Source: Atribacteria bacterium SCGC AAA255-G05 (GTDB lineage Bacteria > Atribacterota > Phoenicimicrobiia > Phoenicimicrobiales > Phoenicimicrobiaceae). From it: 8,504 bases of DNA. The notes beneath the pieces are model-generated. The model was not told the origin of the DNA, made no database searches, and was given only the letters and a program-made list of their open reading frames with translations. Below, in pieces: positions 5,553 to 8,504 of the stretch. The stretch spans positions 1 through 8,504 of the forward strand of contig ASPA01000069.1 of the NCBI GenBank assembly GCA_000405605.1, in the 5' to 3' direction. Position numbers and translations under genes: made by a program. How positions within the stretch are numbered: the stretch's first letter is position 1; each line of letters begins with the position of its first letter.

Positions 5553-6146
5553 TAATGAAAAAATCGAAGATCTAGAAGATAAAAGACTAAAAATTATTCA
5601 AGCAAAGGATTCATATCGTTTTTCAGTGGATTCTATTTTACTGCTTAATTTTATTAGACTTAAAAATTATGAAAATATTATTGATTTAGGAACTGGTTCT
5701 GGAATAATTCCCCTGCTTTTATTTGGCAAAAAAAAGGATTATCTATTTATGGAGTTGAGATACAAAAAGATTTAGCAGATATGGCCAGAAGAAGTGTTGA
5801 ATTAAATAAATTGCAAAATGGTATAACTATAATTCAAGAAGATTTCAGAAACTTGAAAAATAATTTTAAAAACCAGCAATTTGATGTTGTAGTGAGTAAT
5901 CCTCCTTATATTTCTATGGGGCAGGGGAAGATTAATCCTTCGATTAATGAAGCCATTGCCCGTCACGAAATAAAAGGTGATTTAGAGGACATGATTTCTG
6001 TAAGTAATTATTTGCTAAAAAATAAGGGAAGAATTTATCTAATTTATAGGAGCGCGAAACTAATAAAGTTAGTGATAACCTTAAAAAGATACGGCATTGA
6101 ACCAAAGGTTATTAAACTTATTCATCCAAGGCCTGTAATATTTTAA
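5539..6146 (+). pseudogene. yabB: YabB/TrmN6-type methyltransferase, frameshifted and C-terminally truncated
   Basis: Two frames together give a SAM-dependent methyltransferase of the YabB/TrmN6 type, which in relatives modifies the N6 of an adenine in tRNA. Frame one (5539-5775) holds the start, the RLKIIQ and FSVDSILLLNF segments and the SAM loop DLGTGSG. Frame two resumes with IYGVEIQKDLADMARRSVEL, then the catalytic NPPY (5898-5909) and IARHEI. A -1 shift in the A run at 5728-5735 joins them into about 202 residues. Bacillus YabB is roughly 245, so the last 40-45 are missing: similarity ends near IHPRP and the frame stops after VIF. The ATG overlaps ricT by 14 bases, and the position after ricT matches Bacillus synteny. 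It may be a decayed gene, a sequencing slip, or a gene rescued by recoding. Confidence 0.85.
5728..5736 (+). other. A8 run with A AAA AAG slippery heptamer at the yabB frameshift
   Basis: In the zero frame the codons read GGC AAA AAA AAG, so A AAA AAG (5730-5736) has the phase required for a -1 ribosomal slip, the same heptamer used in E. coli dnaX. A slip there leads straight into the frame coding IYGVEIQ. Eight A in a row can also cause polymerase slippage during transcription or a base-call or assembly loss. I see no convincing stimulatory stem-loop downstream or strong internal Shine-Dalgarno upstream, which weakens the programmed case. Confidence 0.6.
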
Positions 6147-6252
6147 AGATTAAATCCATCTTTTTTATTCTGGAAAAATTATTAATATTATATTCTTTTG
6201 CAATTTTACATAAATCATCAATCTTTTTTTCCTTTAATTCTGTTAAAAGCAA
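6118..6252 (-). CDS. 44-residue lone Rho N-terminal-domain protein
   Basis: Read on the minus strand, a TTG start at 6252 follows a very strong AAAGGGAGG ribosome site (6270-6262) by nine bases. The peptide begins MLLTELKEKKIDDL, continues with KIAKEYNINNFSRIKK and ends MDLIFKILQALDE. This is the Rho N-terminal (SAP-like) helical domain, normally the first 45 or so residues of transcription terminator Rho. The stop comes where full Rho would continue into its RNA-binding domain, and no such continuation is seen in any frame. It overlaps the 3' end of the broken methyltransferase gene by 29 bases in convergent orientation. It may be a true small protein, as stand-alone Rho_N proteins exist, or the 5' stub of a rearranged rho gene. 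The intact start signal favours expression. Confidence 0.72.
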   Translation of the reverse strand: MLLTELKEKKIDDLCKIAKEYNINNFSRIKKMDLIFKILQALDE

Positions 6253-6285
6253 ACTGCAAGACCTCCCTTTGTATAATGAAATTGG

Positions 6286-6355
6286 TATCTCGTATCTCGT
6301 GAATTGTATCTCGTAGATAAGATAGAAGCCAGGAGACAGAATCCAGTATTCAGAA
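6286..6355 (+). repeat. Ten-unit heptamer array changing word type along its length
   Basis: Ten units are in exact 7-bp phase: TATCTCG (6286, 6293), TGAATTG (6300), TATCTCG (6307), TAGATAA (6314), GATAGAA (6321), GCCAGGA (6328), GACAGAA (6335), TCCAGTA (6342) and TTCAGAA (6349). The first part is of the TATCTCG type and the last of the CCAGAA type, with intermediate words between them, so one array shows the drift from one family to the other. Confidence 0.88.
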
Positions 6356-6403
6356 TCATTTTAGATTGCAGGGTTATATTATTTGTTAAGTTATTTTATA
6401 TTC

Positions 6404-6431
6404 TTCTGACTCCTGAATCCTGAATTCTTAA
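6404..6431 (-). repeat. Inverted CCAGAA-type heptamer array
   Basis: Units on the plus strand are TTCTGAC (6404), TCCTGAA (6411 and 6418) and TTCTTAA (6425). On the minus strand they read TTCAGGA and GTCAGAA, the words of the array 49 bases before it. The two arrays can therefore pair as an imperfect long hairpin in RNA or single-stranded DNA. Confidence 0.75.
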
Positions 6432-6759
6432 ATAATAATTATGGTTTTTCGCTTTTAGCTGTATGATGATAACTGTAAAGCGATATCTGAAAACTTGTTT
6501 TTAAAACTAAAAACTAATTAGTTGTCTCTAAATGAATTTAATAATAAATTGCTGATGTAAAAAACTATTTTTATCCTATAAGATCAAAAAATATTTTTCC
6601 ACCGGTATTTTCTAACAAGAAAATAACTTGAAGTAGTAACGTTATTAGAAAATTCATTAAAAAGAGGGCTATTGAAGAGTTGACCTTCTATATATTACAT
6701 CCAAAGATATTTTATCACTAATATTATATTATTACAAATTTTTTTATTATTTGGAAATA

Positions 6760-7518
6760 TCATCTCTGCCTCTCCAAACAGCTTCGAATTAATTTCAAGT
6801 CACTGAGCTTATCTAAATCAATCATTATTTCGGGATATGATACCATAACTGCACCAGAATTATAACCAATTATATCGGTTACTCTTTTTTCTGCATCCTC
6901 TATAGTTAGCGTTTTAAATAAAAATTTTAATATACATTTAAGACCTAATATTTTAGCATTTTTCAAGTTATTTTTTCTATTATTAAATAATCCTTGAATC
7001 AATTCTTTATTTTGAAAAAATACTTCTGGTTTAAAAAATACAATATTTCCTCCGCATAAAATTCCTTCTTTCATTTTTACATAAGTTCTCTCCGTTTCAG
7101 GGTACTTTTTTATAATGTTTTCTTTGGTAATTATGGGATAACCGATACAAAGTTTTCTTTTTGTACATATATTTAAAAACTCATCAATCGCTTCAGGAGT
7201 AATTAAGGGAATATCAGAGGTTAAGATCAGTAAATTATCATCAGAATTAAAATAATTTAACCCAATCTCCATATTTTCAAGTAAAGAGTTACCGGAATTT
7301 AATATTTCTTTTACCTTTTTACCTATATAAGGATGAAGTTCTTTTTTTGGGCCCACAACTAAAATTTGGTCAATATTTTCTGAATTATTTAACACATCAA
7401 CAATATATTCAATCATGGGTCTACCGTTTATCATGATTAGAGCTTTGTTATCTACCTTCTCGGCAATTTCTAAAGGACCTTTTTCCTTCATCCCGGCTAA
7501 TATTAAAGCATTAAACAT
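6760..7518 (-). CDS. MobA-like nucleotidyltransferase family protein
   Basis: The 252-residue protein has the GT-A nucleotidyltransferase fold of MobA/GlmU-type enzymes, which join an NTP to a phosphate-bearing acceptor. Seen are the N-terminal NALILAG (3-9), the NKALIMINGRPMIEYIVD strand and helix (24-41) with the lysine that contacts the nucleotide, LTSDIPLITPEAID (99-112) with metal-binding D102, CGGN (155-158) and the C-terminal IMIDLDKLSDL (231-241), whose aspartates complete the metal site. The substrate is not known. It is longer than typical MobA (about 195-200), and no molybdenum-cofactor gene is near, so I do not call it mobA. ATG is preceded by AGGTG (minus strand, 7530-7526) with seven bases between. 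It lies downstream of pyrG on the same strand but behind a 258-bp repeat gap. Confidence 0.85.
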   Translation of the reverse strand: MFNALILAGMKEKGPLEIAEKVDNKALIMINGRPMIEYIVDVLNNSENIDQILVVGPKKELHPYIGKKVKEILNSGNSLLENMEIGLNYFNSDDNLLILTSDIPLITPEAIDEFLNICTKRKLCIGYPIITKENIIKKYPETERTYVKMKEGILCGGNIVFFKPEVFFQNKELIQGLFNNRKNNLKNAKILGLKCILKFLFKTLTIEDAEKRVTDIIGYNSGAVMVSYPEIMIDLDKLSDLKLIRSCLERQR

Positions 7519-7553
7519 CTTTTTTCACCTGTCTTTCAAAATAAATTAATTTA

Positions 7554-7620
7554 TCAATTCTCCAATTCACCCATTCACCAATTAAATTAGTCGTTAGTGA
7601 ATAGTATATCGTATATCGCG
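7554..7620 (-). repeat. Octamer plus heptamer array, inverted relative of the tmk-holB array
   Basis: Plus-strand units are octamers TCAATTCT (7554), CCAATTCA (7562), CCCATTCA (7570) and CCAATTAA (7578), then heptamers ATTAGTC (7586), GTTAGTG (7593), AATAGTA (7600), TATCGTA (7607) and TATCGCG (7614). Read on the minus strand, heptamers including GATATAC are followed by octamers like TTAATTGG, the same order of types as 3539-3636. A 17-mer at 7588-7604 is the exact reverse complement of CTATTCACTAACGACTA at 3579-3595. Confidence 0.85.
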
Positions 7621-7640
7621 TGAAAAAATAAGATTCAGGT

Positions 7641-7717
7641 GTAGGGGCACAATGAATTGTGCCCTTCCTGTTTTATTGTCTTTTATTTGCCTTGGGCACG
7701 ATGCATCGTGCCCCTAC
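7641..7717. repeat. 77-bp element with GTAGGGGCAC inverted ends and two palindromes
   Basis: The ends GTAGGGGCAC (7641-7650) and GTGCCCCTAC (7708-7717) are perfect 10-bp inverted repeats. Inside are two palindromes: 7645-7664 with arms GGGCACAAT and ATTGTGCCC around GA, and 7694-7713, GGGCACGATGCATCGTGCCC, a perfect 20-bp palindrome. A T-rich 29-base linker separates them. It could fold as two hairpins or one long cruciform. It codes for nothing and is embedded between heptamer arrays. It resembles a miniature mobile repeat of the same plan as 1148-1206; mobility is inferred. Confidence 0.85.
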
Positions 7718-7719
7718 AA

Positions 7720-7782
7720 ATTACTTATTACACATTACTTGTCACTGTTCTTGTCCGTGATACTCGATACTATATACTATCT
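7720..7782 (+). repeat. Nine-unit heptamer array running into the pyrG stop codon
   Basis: Units in phase are ATTACTT (7720), ATTACAC (7727), ATTACTT (7734), GTCACTG (7741), TTCTTGT (7748), CCGTGAT (7755), ACTCGAT (7762), ACTATAT (7769) and ACTATCT (7776). The last unit covers the stop codon of the minus-strand pyrG gene (7777-7779). The middle units fit poorly and the outer ones well. Confidence 0.75.
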
Positions 7783-8504
7783 TGCTGATTTAGCTATTGC
7801 TGCTTTTATAAATTCCCTAAACAACGGGTGAGCTCGATTAGGTCTTGATTTAAATTCAGGATGGAATTGCACCCCTATAAACCAGGGATGATTCGGAAGC
7901 TCAACAATCTCTACTAAATTTAAATCCTGATTAAAGCCACTAAATCTTATACCGTGCTTAGAAAAATCATTCTTGTATGAATTATTAAATTCGTATCTAT
8001 GCCGATGTCTTTCATAAATCATCTCTTGGTTAAATATTTTAAAAGCAAGGGAATCTTTTTCCAATTTACAAGAGTATGCACCTAAGCGCATAGTACCGCC
8101 TTTTATTTTTATTTTCTTTTGTTCCAATAAAAGGTCAATTACAGGAAAGGGTGTTTTGGGATCAAATTCTGAGCTATTAGCTTCTTCTAAATTCATTACA
8201 TTTCGAGCAAGCTCTATGACGGCACATTGCATTCCTAAGCAAATTCCTAAAAAAGGTATTTTATTTTCCCTTGCATACTTTGCTGTTTCAATTTTACCTT
8301 CTATCCCTCTTTTTCCAAAACCGCCCGGTATCAGGATTCCATTAATATCTTTAAAAAGATCTTTTGGAGAATGTTTTTTTATTTCATCCGAATCAATTCT
8401 TTTTACTTTTACCCTGCAATCATTATCGATTCCACCATGAAGAAGCGCTTCGGTAATACTTATATAAGCATCTTTTAAGCTGATATATTTCCCCACTACT
8501 CCAA
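7777..8504 (-). CDS. pyrG: CTP synthase, C-terminal half (partial)
   Basis: The gene enters from beyond base 8504. The 241 residues visible are the C-terminal part of CTP synthase, which makes CTP from UTP, ATP and glutamine. The segment starts in the linker GVVGKYISLKDAY and covers the class I glutamine amidotransferase domain: ILIPGGFGKRG, the nucleophile elbow FLGICLGMQ with catalytic Cys (codon 8239-8241), GGTMRLGAYSC, ERHRHRYEFN, and the FHPEF motif with the catalytic His (7861-7863) and Glu. A GTG at 8494-8496 is only an internal valine codon; the reading frame is open upstream to the window edge. The synthetase domain and true start are outside. The C-terminus is complete, with the stop abutting a repeat array. 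Confidence 0.96.
   Translation of the reverse strand, partial: GVVGKYISLKDAYISITEALLHGGIDNDCRVKVKRIDSDEIKKHSPKDLFKDINGILIPGGFGKRGIEGKIETAKYARENKIPFLGICLGMQCAVIELARNVMNLEEANSSEFDPKTPFPVIDLLLEQKKIKIKGGTMRLGAYSCKLEKDSLAFKIFNQEMIYERHRHRYEFNNSYKNDFSKHGIRFSGFNQDLNLVEIVELPNHPWFIGVQFHPEFKSRPNRAHPLFREFIKAAIAKSAR

Larger units (their letters stand above)
6253..6759. other. 507-bp gene-free gap: heptamer arrays and AT-rich DNA
   Basis: After the ribosome site of the Rho-N gene come a long heptamer array (6286-6355) and an inverted array (6404-6431). Weaker seven-base order continues through about 6437-6530, with an inverted pair TCGCTTT/AAAGCGA (6449-6455, 6477-6483). Bases 6540-6759 are AT-rich with no supported gene. 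They hold a loose inverted repeat TTTTCTAA/TTAGAAAA (6608-6615, 6645-6652). I see no RNA gene and no clear terminator. The gap lies between the 3' end of the nucleotidyltransferase gene and the 5' end of the Rho-N gene, both on the minus strand. Confidence 0.55.

Noticed and set aside
5781..5783. ATG at 5781 as the start of a separate gene
   Set aside because: Similarity to YabB continues upstream of it in the same frame (IYGVEIQKDLAD), so it is an internal methionine of the frameshifted gene.
6608..6652. TTTTCTAA/TTAGAAAA hairpin as a structured RNA or terminator
   Set aside because: Only eight AT-rich pairs around a 29-base loop in AT-rich DNA; expected by chance.
7519..7600. Minus-strand promoter for the nucleotidyltransferase gene (TTGGAG, 17 bases, TATTTT)
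   Set aside because: The predicted transcript start would fall within the ribosome site and the boxes are weak; the words are part of a repeat array.
8156..8440. 94-codon plus-strand open frame inside pyrG
   Set aside because: Antisense to the conserved amidotransferase domain of CTP synthase; no supporting start signal or similarity.
8494..8496. GTG as a start codon of a 239-residue minus-strand gene
   Set aside because: It is an internal valine of CTP synthase (GVVGKY); the frame stays open upstream to the edge.

Overview
The window is AT-rich bacterial DNA. Its core is a housekeeping cluster in the order tmk, holB, ricT (PSP1-domain protein), yabB-type methyltransferase, which is the order known from Bacillus and other Firmicutes (tmk-darA-yaaR-holB-ricT-yabA-yabB), but with darA, yaaR and yabA absent. 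TTG starts, strong purine-rich ribosome sites and low GC suggest a low-GC or deep-branching bacterium. The large share of intergenic DNA made of short drifting repeats is more like uncultured candidate phyla (for example Atribacterota) than a classical Firmicute. This placement is an inference, not a measurement.

Layout. Bases 1-264 are the right end of an IS21-family insertion sequence: the last 49 codons of istB, then four 17-bp sites on an exact 24-bp pitch ending at TTGACA. Bases 343-1017 encode a rhomboid protease. After a repeat-filled gap a good promoter (1261-1289) starts an operon of a PfkB-family sugar kinase, a two-CBS-domain protein and thymidylate kinase. A 254-bp gap made almost wholly of 7- and 8-bp tandem units follows. 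Next come holB and ricT (overlapping) and a methyltransferase gene that is frameshifted at a run of eight A and lacks its C-terminal part. On the minus strand a 44-codon gene encoding a lone Rho N-terminal domain converges on, and overlaps, the broken end of the methyltransferase gene. Further minus-strand genes are a MobA-like nucleotidyltransferase (6760-7518) and the C-terminal half of CTP synthase (pyrG), which runs off the window.

How the parts fit. Tmk and CTP synthase supply pyrimidine nucleotides, HolB is the clamp-loader delta' subunit, and RicT is known in Bacillus as part of an iron-sulfur complex that tunes RNase Y. The sugar kinase and CBS protein share the tmk transcript and may link sugar phosphate and adenylate status to it (inference).

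The most unusual property is in the gaps. Nearly every gap between transcription units, but no gap inside an operon, is built from degenerate tandem heptamers, locally octamers. These run right up to, and in two cases into, stop codons. The same words recur in both orientations across the window. Two further elements with GTAGGGG/CCCCTAC ends and internal palindromes sit among them. Other points for a second look are the A AAA AAG slippery heptamer at the yabB frameshift, the Rho-N mini-gene at its truncated end, and the IS21 end that carries an outward -35 box.
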